In this document: positions 25,191 through 33,873 of the stretch, piece by piece
Position numbering within the stretch: position 1 is the first letter of the stretch
How the letters are laid out: every line of letters starts with the position of its first letter
From: Peptococcaceae bacterium
Lineage (GTDB): Bacteria; Bacillota; Desulfitobacteriia; Desulfitobacteriales; Syntrophobotulaceae
DNA length: 34,808 nucleotides
NCBI GenBank assembly: GCA_012839895.1
Contig: DUML01000090.1
Location: 1 to 34,808 of the forward strand
Direction: 5' to 3'
Program-made: the position numbers and the translations under genes
Notes under the pieces: generated by a model
What the model was told of the DNA's origin: nothing
What the model saw: only the letters and a program-made list of their open reading frames with translations
Database searches by the model: none

Positions 25191-26445
25191 GCCTGTGCCC
25201 AAGCCTGATTTAGGAACATTGGCTGTGGATATGTACTGGAGGCTTTATTATGATCCCTTGATATTACCTCAGTGGCCGGTGGAAGTAATTCAAGGCGTGC
25301 TTTATCATGAGGTTTGTCACCTTTTGCGCGATCATGCTGCCAGAATGAAAGATTATGACCCACATTTGAGCAATATGGCGACTGATGCGGAAATAAATGA
25401 TGACCTGATTCGGGAAGGCATAAGATTCCCACATGAACCGCTGACTCCTCAATCCCTTGGCCAGCCTGAAAATCTCCTTGCTGAGGAATACTACACCGCC
25501 CTGGTAAGTAAGCAAGAACAGAAATCAGAAAAACAAAGGCAATCCCAAACACATACCCGGCCGGATTCGGCCGAGGAGAATAATTCAGCGTCTAGAAGTG
25601 GCCAAGGAGATTATTCTAATGATCCTAGCGAAAGACAGAGCTCGGGTTTAGACGAGAGTGTTAGGACAGAAAACGATCAATCTGAGCGCCCTTTGTCCGG
25701 TTCTGGTTGGTGCGGCTCTTGTGCGACGGGGCAGATGGCACCCTGGGAGGAACCTCCACCAAGCAAAGGGTTATTAATCGGACTGAGTAAAATGGAAGGA
25801 GAGCTAATCCGCCGGCATGTTGCTAATGAAATCCAAGAACATGCTAAGGCTCAAGGCCGGATCCCAGGGCACTGGCTTCGTTGGGCCAAAGAAAAGCTTC
25901 AGCCGCAAGTAGATTGGCGCAAACAACTGGCAGCGACTGTTCGGGCCTTCGTGGCTGACACGGCCGGAGCCACAGATTACTCTTACCGGCGCCCTTCACG
26001 TCGCCAAGGACAGGCCGTGAAAGGAAATGTTATTTTCCCGTCTCTGCGCTTCCCGGTACCATCAGTAGCCGTTATTGCAGATACAAGTGGCAGTATAGCG
26101 GATAGGATGCTGGCACAGATCCTTGCTGAAATAACCGGAATCTTAAAGGTTATAGGCCAAAGGGAAGGAGTTCGGGTTCTGGCAGTGGACCAAACTGTTC
26201 AGTTTTGTCGGCAGATCTTTCGCCCGGAACAAGTCCAATTAATCGGTGGCGGCGGAACAGATATGGGTGTCGGCTTGGAAGCAGCAGCTAGGTTAAAGCC
26301 CTCACCCCAGTTAGGAATTGTAATTACGGATGGGTATACATCGTGGCCTGCACGGCCCCCGCGGGGGATGAAAGTAATAGTTGTATTAATCGGAGAGGGT
26401 AAAGCGCCGTCTTGGGCTAAGACAATAAACATTAGTTCCGCTTAG
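25183..26445 (+). pseudogene. N-terminally truncated metallopeptidase/VWA protein (DUF2201 type)
   Basis: The open frame encodes 416 residues from a GTG at 25195, but that GTG has no ribosome binding site and homologous sequence already reads QPVPKPDLGTLAVD across the junction. Relatives carry some 30 further residues ahead of this. Both functional motifs survive: HEVCH at 38-42 with a further His at 47, and a VWA MIDAS motif DTSGS at 296-300. Between them lies a polar, low-complexity linker (about 105-170). It has the same two-domain plan as the protein at 8822-10222 but is a different, more divergent member. The AAA ATPase gene that normally precedes such genes is gone, probably in the same deletion. 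Probably not expressed, though the body is intact. Confidence 0.75.
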
Positions 26446-26499
26446 GAGTATATTACTTTTTGAAGAACTAATTTTGGAGAACTGCGCTCGTAAGATTGT

Positions 26500-28557
26500 T
26501 TACTCCTTATTTGCTCCGATGAAGGTATCTATTGCCTGGAAAGTTTGAGATTGTTCCAAATTTCCCAGCACCATGTAGCGTGGGATAACATAATCGCTGT
26601 ATTTATTTCGAACACCTTCCAAACTATAAATCGGTTCATCCCAAATGGTCATACCGGAACTAAGGCCGATTTGTTTGAAAGTACTTTTTAATTCCGGGCT
26701 GATATCATCTATATTGCCGGTTTTTTTAGGATGGTAGGCTCCGAAAGGATAACAAATTTGGGTAGGTGTGACACTTTTCCCAGGTGTACAGGATAGGATC
26801 TCTAAAAAGGCTTTGCCCGGACCGGTGTAAGGAGAGGAGTATTCCCAAGAATACTCCAAGTTTTCAATATAAATACTTTTGGGATAGACATCTGTGCCTT
26901 CCAAGGAGCTAACTTCATAGTGAACTGGAAATTGAAACTTAGTGTCATCCGGCTTTTGCCAGGTATTATTGGCTTCATCCCAAGCCGGCCAGGGTAAATC
27001 CTGTTGGTCAAGGTAGATCCTTACAAGGCCGGTTCCATTCGGACTGGGATTTGCTGTTTCGAACGTAAGGGTATACTCTTGCCCTGCGGTAAATTTGTAG
27101 GGAGTAATGTTAATCGTTTGCCAGGCCCATTCTCGCCAATTGGGAGAAAACCTGGAAACTTTTTCGCCATTAATATAAACATCAATTATTAGAGGATACC
27201 ATTCGCCCAAATTAGCAACAGTTTTAAATCTTAAAGCTTCACCGGTAAAGGATTGCTCAGGAGTAAACTTAATGGATGTTTTAGCCAAGCTACCGTTGCT
27301 ATAAGTACCACCTAAGACCAAACATTCCAAATAGTCATTTTCCTCATAGCCAGTCGAATAGGCATGCCAGGAAGCTGCCAGATACTTTTGAATAGCATTA
27401 TTGTTGGCGATTAAATCATTGTAAATATATTGTCTAAACTCTTGCTGGGATACTTCCCGGCCGTTATCTCCGGCTAATATCAAGCAGGCCTGAGCAGGCC
27501 ATTTCACATTGGCATCATAGGTCATTCCTGTACAGGTGGTTGAAAGTTAATAATCCCCCGAAAAATTAGGTATAGCATAAATGTTAAAAGTGGCATTACC
27601 GGTATTTTGGGTTGTGAAAGTGATGGTATAAGTCTCATTGGCTTGCAAAGTGTATGCACGGTCGAAATTAATGGTAACAAATTCTTTTTCCGGCCACTGG
27701 CTGCGGGTATCGTATTCTGTAGTACTGATTGTGGATGTGGCAACTTCTGTTCCGTTAATGCTTATTTTAACAGTGGCATCGTAGCCGCTGCTATATGGAG
27801 TATGGAGAGAAGCCCAAGCTCTCAGCTTATTGACAGTAACGTTTGTTTTGGCTTTAAATTGGATTGAACTGGTAATTGGCTGCATTGTATTAATATCAGT
27901 ACCGAATAAAGGGAAACCCCAGGTTAATTGATCTACATGGGCAAAATCCCAGTACCAGCGCGAATCATTAGTATTAATATAAATAAACTCTCCATTATCG
28001 ATATAACAAGGACCTTCTAAAATTGGTTCGGACACTACGGCATTATCTTGTAGTCTTAAACTAAAGTGATGAAGGTTATAAGTGTGATTGAGTATTTCGC
28101 AATATCCGGCGGAATAGATTTGATTAAGTTCAGCCCAGCTTGTATAGCCCTCCTCGGGAGCAATTGTACCAAGTCTCCTGCCAATAACAGCGATGCCAAA
28201 AGGAATCTGCTGCTCAATTAGCCAATAAGCGGCTAAACCTACTGATTCTCTGGCATCATCAATGATTATTGTAGCTATAGGCCCATTTGGGTTATTTTTT
28301 TGGGCATACCATTCGGCATATTTGGAAGGGGGTACAAAAGTAAATCCTTTGTTTTTCAGGTAATTAATTTGTTCCTTAAAGTCATCCAGATAAATTACAT
28401 ATTCCGATTTCTCATCTGGGTTTGTAGTGAATCCATGATAGCATAAGGCGATATTATTGAGTTGGGGAGAGGAGGGTGCTTTGGCATAAGCTGCATTGCT
28501 AAACAACAAAAGGAAGATGATTATAGTAATTAAGTAGTAAGTTGCTTTGGGTCTCAT
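26500..28557 (-). pseudogene. exported polysaccharide deacetylase with internal jelly-roll-like repeats, interrupted by an in-frame TAA
   Basis: One reading frame runs from ATG 28557 (AAGGAGG eight to ten bases ahead) to 26500 but is split by a TAA at 27547-27549. Restarting at ATG 27525 in the same frame gives the second half. The protein would be about 685 residues. A signal peptide ends near FSNAAYA. A deacetylase-like domain has ATIIIDDARES with its metal Asp and a His-rich LNHTYNLHHF. Then come two related beta-rich modules, one beginning SSIQFKAKTNVTVNK, the other TSIKFTPEQSFTGEA, and finally the end of the deacetylase fold, with CYPFGAYHPKKTGN and SSGMTIWDEP. The junction reads NFSGDY, stop, LSTTCTGMTYDANV. 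No ribosome binding site serves the second half. Confidence 0.8.
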
Positions 28558-28741
28558 CAAATTAATCCTCCTTATAAGATTCAACTAAGAGAAATGCAAA
28601 TCTATTATTTGGAAATGGATAAAGTTTAACTTCTTAGAGGTATATCTATTGCTTAATAATAGACTTGTACTTACATTAAATGGTAAATTCTACACATAAT
28701 GGAATATTCCTTTTCTGGTGTTAAAATAACATAAAATGTTC

Positions 28742-28845
28742 TATAATCGGCGAAAAAATTTACTAAATTTAAGGAATTTAAAATCTACTGAACTTTGAAA
28801 TTATAGTCAATAAAAAGACCGGGTTTAACTACCGGCTTTTTTATT
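28742..28845 (+). ncRNA. candidate short transcript between divergent genes
   Basis: TATAAT at 28742-28747 (with a poor -35) and the strong terminator at 28809-28845 would bound an RNA of about 95 bases with no open frame of note. The terminator has no other gene to serve on this strand. No known RNA family is recognised. Confidence 0.3.
28809..28845. terminator. intrinsic terminator with near-perfect palindrome
   Basis: AATAAAAAGACCGG pairs with CCGGCTTTTTTATT around a nine-base loop (GTTTAACTA-like). The stem ends in A and T runs on both sides, so it could act in either direction. It lies in the 488-base gap between the deacetylase start and the acyl-CoA synthetase. Confidence 0.8.
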
Positions 28846-28912
28846 GATAGTAGAGTTAGGATTCAGCGAACAACCGGGTAATAGTTGTGAAAAAGTAGAA
28901 CTTAAGAAAATA

Positions 28913-28941
28913 TTGATTAAGAGCCTATCTCCAATTATAAT
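28913..28941 (+). promoter_or_regulatory. sigma-A promoter of the acyl-CoA synthetase
   Basis: TTGATT (28913-28918) and a consensus TATAAT (28936-28941) are 17 bases apart. Transcription would start near 28948. Confidence 0.75.
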
Positions 28942-28955
28942 GAAATAGAGTTTTT

Positions 28956-28984
28956 TAGGTAGTTAGGAAGTACGGTACTATCTA
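28956..28984. promoter_or_regulatory. palindromic operator-like site just downstream of the transcription start
   Basis: TAGGTAGT (28956-28963) and ACTATCTA (28977-28984) form an outer inverted repeat, and AGTACGGTACT (28969-28979) is an inner perfect palindrome. The position just after the predicted start fits a repressor that blocks the acyl-CoA synthetase promoter. Confidence 0.5.
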
Positions 28985-29045
28985 GAAAATACATCGTAGA
29001 CAAACAAGCCTAAATTGTTGGATGGTAGAACGGAGGAAAAGAGAA

Positions 29046-30680
29046 ATGTTAATTACGGAAATACTTGCTCGCAATGCTCTGCTGTATGGGCAGGAGAAAT
29101 GCCTGACCGAGATTAATATGGATCTGCAGGAAAGGCATAATGTTACATGGATGGAGTATGAACTTATTGAAAATAACCCTGCCGGTGAATACCGGCGGGA
29201 AATGACCTGGCGGGTATTTGACGAGAAAGCCAATCGGATGGCTAACCTGCTCTTAAAGAGGGGTATTAAAAAAGGGGATAAAGTTGCTATTCTTCTTATG
29301 AACTGTTTGGAATGGCTGCCAATTTATTTTGGTATCCTAAAAGCCGGTGCGGTGGCAGTGCCGCTAAACTTTCGCTATACCGCAGAGGAAATAAAATATT
29401 GCCTGGATTTATCTGATACTGTGGCCTTGGTTTTTGGGCCTGAATTTATTGACAGGATAGAAGCAATATACAATGATATTCCCAAAGTGAGAATGCTTTT
29501 CTTCTCCGGAGAAAACAGACCTCTTTTTGCTGAGAATTACGATCGTTTAACAGCTAATTGTTCTTCTGAAGCTCCTTCAGTTGAGCTGTCAGAAGATGAT
29601 GATGCGGCTATTTATTTTTCCTCGGGGACAACAGGATTCCCTAAAGCAATCTTGCATACCCACCGCAGCCTGGTGTCGGCCTGTTATACGGAATTAAACC
29701 ATCACGGCCAAAAACGTGATGACAATTTCTTGTGTATTCCTCCTCTTTATCATACCGGTGCCAAAATGCATTGGTTCGGCAGTTTGCTCTCCGGGAGTAA
29801 GGCTGTACTCTTGCGAGGTGTCAAACCGGAATGGATTTTAAAAACGGTATCGGAAGAAAAGATTACTATAGTCTGGCTTTTAGTTCCTTGGGCTCAAGAT
29901 ATCCTTGATGCCATTGAACGGGGAGACGTGAAGCTGGAAGATTATGAACTATCCCAATGGCGCTTAATGCATATCGGCGCCCAGCCTGTCCCACCAAGCT
30001 TAATTCGCCGTTGGAAAAAATATTTCCCAAATCATCAATATGACACTAATTATGGCTTAAGTGAAGCAATCGGTCCCGGCTGTGTCCATTTAGGAGTTGA
30101 GAATATTCATAAAGTTGGGGCTATTGGTATACCGGGTTACAAATGGGAAGTTAAGATTACCGATGAAAACGGTCGTCCGGTTAAGCAAGGAGAAGTAGGT
30201 GAATTAGCAGTCAAGGGACCGGGGGTAATGAAATGTTACTACAAGAATCCGGAAGCGACTGCGGACGTAATCAAAGATGGTTGGTTGTTTACCGGGGACA
30301 TGGCGAGAATGGACGAGGATGGGTTTATCTATTTAGTTGACCGCAAGAAGGATGTTATTATCAGTGGGGGAGAAAATATTTATCCGGTGCAAATAGAAGA
30401 TTTTCTCCGGGCTCATGACGCTATTAAAGATGTTGCCGTTATCGGCTTGCCGGACGACCGTCTTGGAGAAATAGCGGCGGCTATTATAGAGCTTAAAGCG
30501 GGCTTTGAATGTACCGAAGAAGATATTAAGGCTTTTTGTAAGTCGCTGCCCAGATATAAACGGCCGCGTAAGATTATCTTTGACCAAGTCCCGCGTAATC
30601 CAACCGGGAAAATTGAAAAGCCCCACTTAAGAGAAAAATACGGGGCTGTAAGGTTGGTAGCGGCTCTGACTGAAAGATAA
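29046..30680 (+). CDS. AMP-forming acyl-CoA synthetase
   Basis: This enzyme activates a carboxylic acid with ATP and loads it on coenzyme A. It is a 544-residue ANL-superfamily protein with the P-loop IYFSSGTTGFPKA, the motif NYGLSEAIGPG, the hinge DRKKDVIISGGENIYPVQIE and the catalytic Lys in PRNPTGKIEKPHLR. I start at ATG 29046, nine bases after GGAGG; ATG 29022 is in frame but lies before that site. The set of motifs fits the medium- or long-chain and aromatic acid ligases, and the exact acid cannot be read. It is monocistronic, with its own promoter, operator-like palindrome and terminator. The enoate reductase at 16407 could act on similar substrates but is not linked. Confidence 0.93.
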   Translation: MLITEILARNALLYGQEKCLTEINMDLQERHNVTWMEYELIENNPAGEYRREMTWRVFDEKANRMANLLLKRGIKKGDKVAILLMNCLEWLPIYFGILKAGAVAVPLNFRYTAEEIKYCLDLSDTVALVFGPEFIDRIEAIYNDIPKVRMLFFSGENRPLFAENYDRLTANCSSEAPSVELSEDDDAAIYFSSGTTGFPKAILHTHRSLVSACYTELNHHGQKRDDNFLCIPPLYHTGAKMHWFGSLLSGSKAVLLRGVKPEWILKTVSEEKITIVWLLVPWAQDILDAIERGDVKLEDYELSQWRLMHIGAQPVPPSLIRRWKKYFPNHQYDTNYGLSEAIGPGCVHLGVENIHKVGAIGIPGYKWEVKITDENGRPVKQGEVGELAVKGPGVMKCYYKNPEATADVIKDGWLFTGDMARMDEDGFIYLVDRKKDVIISGGENIYPVQIEDFLRAHDAIKDVAVIGLPDDRLGEIAAAIIELKAGFECTEEDIKAFCKSLPRYKRPRKIIFDQVPRNPTGKIEKPHLREKYGAVRLVAALTER

Positions 30681-30696
30681 TAATCCATGAATGTAA

Positions 30697-30738
30697 CAAA
30701 CACCTACAGGGCAGATTGTATGTAGGTGTTTGCTTTTT
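30697..30738 (+). terminator. intrinsic terminator after the acyl-CoA synthetase
   Basis: A perfect 12-bp stem, CAAACACCTACA (30697-30708) with TGTAGGTGTTTG (30721-30732), is followed by CTTTTT. Confidence 0.9.
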
Positions 30739-30770
30739 AAGCAATCATTTAAAGCTTTTGGAGGTAAGAA

Positions 30771-31145
30771 ATGTCGGAAAGAATTATGTTGGAGAAAATG
30801 ATTTGGGCTGTGGTAGGAGTATCACCCAATCCTCAAAAATACGGATATAAAGTGTATCAAAAGTTAAAGAAATGCGGATATAAGGTTTATGCCGTTAATC
30901 CCTTCTACGAAAATATTGAGGAAGATAAATGTTACAAAGACTTATCTTCTTTGCCGGAAATACCGCAAGTTGTAAATATGGTGATATCAGCGAAGAAAGG
31001 CAAGGCCGTAATTGAAGAAGCCGCCAAACTAGGAATAAAATATGTCTGGTTTCAGCCGGGAAGTTGTGATAAGGAGTTACTGGAGTTAACTGGAAAACTT
31101 GGGATGGAATCCGTTCAGGCTTGCGTGCTTGTGAGCACGAAATAA
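30771..31145 (+). CDS. CoA-binding domain protein (YccU-like)
   Basis: This small stand-alone CoA-binding Rossmann protein has 124 residues. It resembles the CoA-binding domain of succinyl-CoA synthetase and the YccU group. It shows the early strand [39 protein letters not shown], and the later VWFQPGS with Cys after it. The start has GGAGG about seven bases ahead. It binds CoA or acyl-CoA, but the biological role of this family is unclear. It directly follows the acyl-CoA synthetase, although a strong terminator lies between. Its last 31 bases overlap the end of the convergent uppP gene. Confidence 0.85.
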   Translation: MSERIMLEKMIWAVVGVSPNPQKYGYKVYQKLKKCGYKVYAVNPFYENIEEDKCYKDLSSLPEIPQVVNMVISAKKGKAVIEEAAKLGIKYVWFQPGSCDKELLELTGKLGMESVQACVLVSTK

Positions 31146-31948
31146 ACAATTACTAAAGTGCCTAAAGCGATGCGGTACCAGCCGAAAGCTTTAAAGTCGT
31201 TATTTCTTATGTAGCCCAATAAGAATTTGATGGCCAGAATAGAAACTACAAAAGCTACAGCCATACCAGTCAATAAAATGGCTATTTCTAAGTTAGTAAA
31301 AGATAAGCCAAATTTAACCAGCTTTAAAGCGCTGGCTCCAAACATTACAGGAATAGAAAGGAAAAAAGAATATTCGGCTGCCAAGTACCGCGACGATCCA
31401 AGAATAATTGCACCTAAAATAGTTGCTCCTGAGCGTGAAGTTCCCGGGATTAAGGATAAAACCTGAAACATACCGATTAAGAAGGCGGTCCGATAAGTCA
31501 AGTCATTAATGGTATTAATCCTGCTTTTCCTGTATTTATTACGATTTTCTACCACAATAAAAAGTATCCCATAAAGGATCAACATTAGGGCTACGGTTTG
31601 GTAATTATAGAACTTGGCATTTAACCAATCATCGAATAGTAAGCCCAACACTGCCGCCGGTAAGACCCCTATTATTACTTTATACCAAATCTTCATGGTA
31701 TTTTTCTTTTCAGAGAGAGTTTTGCGCGCGGAAAAGGGATTTAGTCTTTCAAAATATAGAATGGCTACTGCTAGAATCGCACCTAATTGGATAACAACAA
31801 AAAACATTTCTTTAAATTCAGCCGTAGCGTTCAGTTGAATAAATTCTTCCACCAGGATCATATGACCGGTACTGCTGATAGGCAGCCATTCGGTGATCCC
31901 TTCCACTATTCCAAGTAAGACAGCTTTTATTATTTCTAAAATTAACAC
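31115..31948 (-). CDS. uppP: undecaprenyl-diphosphatase
   Basis: UppP/BacA removes a phosphate from undecaprenyl diphosphate at the membrane to recycle the lipid carrier used in wall synthesis, and overproduction gives bacitracin tolerance. The 277-residue protein has eight or so membrane helices and both family motifs: [15 protein letters not shown] near residues 16-30 and [13 protein letters not shown] near 167-179. It starts with GTG at 31948 with AGGAGG about 12 bases ahead. A TATAAT on the minus strand near 32004 is a likely -10, although the -35 is poor. The 3' end overlaps the convergent CoA-binding gene by 31 bases, with no terminator seen between them. Confidence 0.95.
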   Translation of the reverse strand: MLILEIIKAVLLGIVEGITEWLPISSTGHMILVEEFIQLNATAEFKEMFFVVIQLGAILAVAILYFERLNPFSARKTLSEKKNTMKIWYKVIIGVLPAAVLGLLFDDWLNAKFYNYQTVALMLILYGILFIVVENRNKYRKSRINTINDLTYRTAFLIGMFQVLSLIPGTSRSGATILGAIILGSSRYLAAEYSFFLSIPVMFGASALKLVKFGLSFTNLEIAILLTGMAVAFVVSILAIKFLLGYIRNNDFKAFGWYRIALGTLVIVYFVLTSTQA

Positions 31949-32452
31949 TAAGACAGTTACCTCCTAAAATTATTCTTTTCGGACAATTTCATTACCTTTT
32001 GTTATTATACAGCTTCTATCAAAACATTTCATAGTGCTAGTTCCGCAAAACCACAGTTTTTGTGGATAATTTTGGCTTAATTATTGTGTCTTATTATAGT
32101 AATAGTAATCTTTATCCCTTATATACCTTATTTATATCTCTTAATTTATATTTTATCGAATTAAGAACAAACTGCTCTATTAGAATACGAATTGATGGAA
32201 GAAGTATTTGAAAACAAGGGATCTGTTTGCGGGTTTTTCGGGAGCGAATTATTTTGCATAGAAACACTTTAACTACTAAACTAAATTAGTTTATAATTAG
32301 TTTATAATAAAAGAACGTCTTAGAAACTAAAGTCTGCTGGAGTTTGCATGAGGTAATATGCTGGGTGCATGGAATGAAGAAGAGCCTGAAGCATGCTAGT
32401 GTGAAGACTAAGCGCAGTTAGAAGATCTAATAACCGAAAAAGGAGGTAACTG
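31949..32452. promoter_or_regulatory. intergenic control region between uppP and the DUF1538 operon
   Basis: No gene is visible here. A 15-base perfect palindrome, AAACTAAATTAGTTT, lies at 32278-32292, followed by a tandem TTAGTTTATAA pair that supplies two TATAAT boxes (32292-32297 and 32303-32308) as likely -10 elements for the plus-strand operon. From 32310 to 32440 a purine-rich leader contains three GCATG words and an AGTCT/AGACT pair (near 32331 and 32405) that could close a structured RNA. I recognise no known riboswitch. A weak CCACA/TGTGG hairpin lies near 32050. Confidence 0.45.
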
Positions 32453-33148
32453 ATGAATCTAAAAGAAACAGCATTAGAAGTTTTATATTCTACCGTACCG
32501 ATTATTGCTATCATTTCTATCTTGCAATTTACCGTTGTTAAATTACCTTGGGAAGTGTTTGGGAAATTTATCGGCGGTGCTGTTATGGTAATTTTAGGGC
32601 TGATTCTTTTCCAGCTTGGTGTAAACAAAGGCTTTTTGCCTATGGGTGAAATGACCGGCGCTAGAGTAGTAGCAAAAGGGAAATTATGGTTGATCTTGTG
32701 TTTCGGTTTTGTGTTAGGTTTTGCCGTTACTGTTGCCGAGCCAGATCTTCAGGTTCTGGCCTCACAAGTTGATGCGGTATCTGAGGGACAGATTGGCAGA
32801 TACATTTTGTTAATTTCTGTTGCTCTCGGGGTTGGCATCTATGTCCTGCTCGCTTTATTAAGGATATTTTTAAATATCTCTTTTTACTATCTCCTTCTGG
32901 GGAGCTATGTCTTAATTTTGTTGTTATCTTTCTTTACCCCTCCTCAATATCTGGCAGTTTCCCTTGATTCCGGCGGGGTAACCACAGGGCCGATGACAGT
33001 CCCCTTTATTCTAGCCCTAGGTGTCGGTGTAGCCGCTTCCGTAAGAAGAAAAGGTGTTGCCTCTGAAGATAATAGTTTTGGTTTTGTAGCTTTAGCTTCG
33101 GCCGGCCCCATCTTGGCAGTTCTTTTGTTAGGGGTGATCTATCAATGA
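32453..33148 (+). CDS. DUF1538 membrane protein, first of a pair
   Basis: This 231-residue integral membrane protein has about six predicted helices and belongs to the DUF1538 family (PF07556). Family marks are NKGFLPMGEMTG, FVLGFAVTVAEPDLQVLA and the glycine-rich DSGGVTTGPMTVPFI. I recall a report that a pair of DUF1538 proteins, UmpA and UmpB, works as a cation/proton antiporter in a halophile; whether that applies here is unknown. The start has AGGAGG about seven bases ahead. The gene overlaps the next, a paralogue, by four bases (ATGA), so the two halves are probably made together as a heteromer. A tandem P-II protein completes the operon. Confidence 0.88.
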   Translation: MNLKETALEVLYSTVPIIAIISILQFTVVKLPWEVFGKFIGGAVMVILGLILFQLGVNKGFLPMGEMTGARVVAKGKLWLILCFGFVLGFAVTVAEPDLQVLASQVDAVSEGQIGRYILLISVALGVGIYVLLALLRIFLNISFYYLLLGSYVLILLLSFFTPPQYLAVSLDSGGVTTGPMTVPFILALGVGVAASVRRKGVASEDNSFGFVALASAGPILAVLLLGVIYQ

Positions 33149-33873
33149 TCGCTGTACTGTTTGAAGGCTTTCTAGGGACTATTAAGGATGTGACTATCGC
33201 TTTAGCTCCTGTTGTTGTCTTGTTTCTTTTAGCTCAGGTTTTTTTGCTCAAGCTCCCTCGCCGAAGGCTGTTCCGTATTGCTAAAGGGGTTATTGTTTGT
33301 TTTTTTGGACTGGTCTTGTTTCTCCAGGGTGTCCATGTTGGTTTTATGCCTGTAGGAGAAATGATGGGCATAACTTTGGGAGATTTAGAATATAATTGGA
33401 TATTAATACCCCTTGGTTTTGTGCTTGGGTTTGCTGCAGTTATGGCTGAACCTGCCGTCCAAGTTTTAGTTGATCAAATTGAGCAAGTTTCCGGTGGATC
33501 TATTAATAAAAAAGCCGTTCTTTTAACACTTTGTTTAGGTGTAGGTATTTCCGTAGCCTTAGCGATGGCTAAAATATTAATGGGAATTCCTCTCTGGTAT
33601 TTTATTCTTCCCGGATATGTGATAGCATTCATCTTAAGCAAATTTGTCAATACTAAATTTGTTACCATCGCTTTTGACTCCGGAGGGGTTGCGACCGGAC
33701 CAATGACAGTTACTTTTATCTTATCCATGACAGTCGGGGTAGCCCAAGTTTTAGAAGGAAGAAATCCTTTATTAGACGGCTTTGGTACAGTTGCCTTAGT
33801 TGCCATGATGCCCATCCTAACTATTCTATTATTGGGCTTCTTGTACACTAGAAAGGAGAAAGAGGAAAGCTAA
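33145..33873 (+). CDS. DUF1538 membrane protein, second of a pair
   Basis: This 242-residue paralogue of the preceding gene keeps the same order of motifs: HVGFMPVGEMMG, FVLGFAAVMAEPAVQVL and DSGGVATGPMTVTFI. It has about six helices and a short charged tail ending RKEKEES. In some genomes the two halves occur as one protein, so this split pair likely forms one transporter. The ATG lies inside the end of the first gene, and the stop TAA shares its last A with the ATG of the P-II gene. That makes a tightly coupled three-gene unit. The P-II neighbour suggests the transporter is gated by a nucleotide or small-metabolite signal. Confidence 0.88.
   Translation: MIAVLFEGFLGTIKDVTIALAPVVVLFLLAQVFLLKLPRRRLFRIAKGVIVCFFGLVLFLQGVHVGFMPVGEMMGITLGDLEYNWILIPLGFVLGFAAVMAEPAVQVLVDQIEQVSGGSINKKAVLLTLCLGVGISVALAMAKILMGIPLWYFILPGYVIAFILSKFVNTKFVTIAFDSGGVATGPMTVTFILSMTVGVAQVLEGRNPLLDGFGTVALVAMMPILTILLLGFLYTRKEKEES

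Noticed and set aside
27525-27549. Programmed stop-codon readthrough in the deacetylase
   Set aside because: The stop is TAA with no known readthrough context or downstream structure; a mutation or sequence error is simpler.
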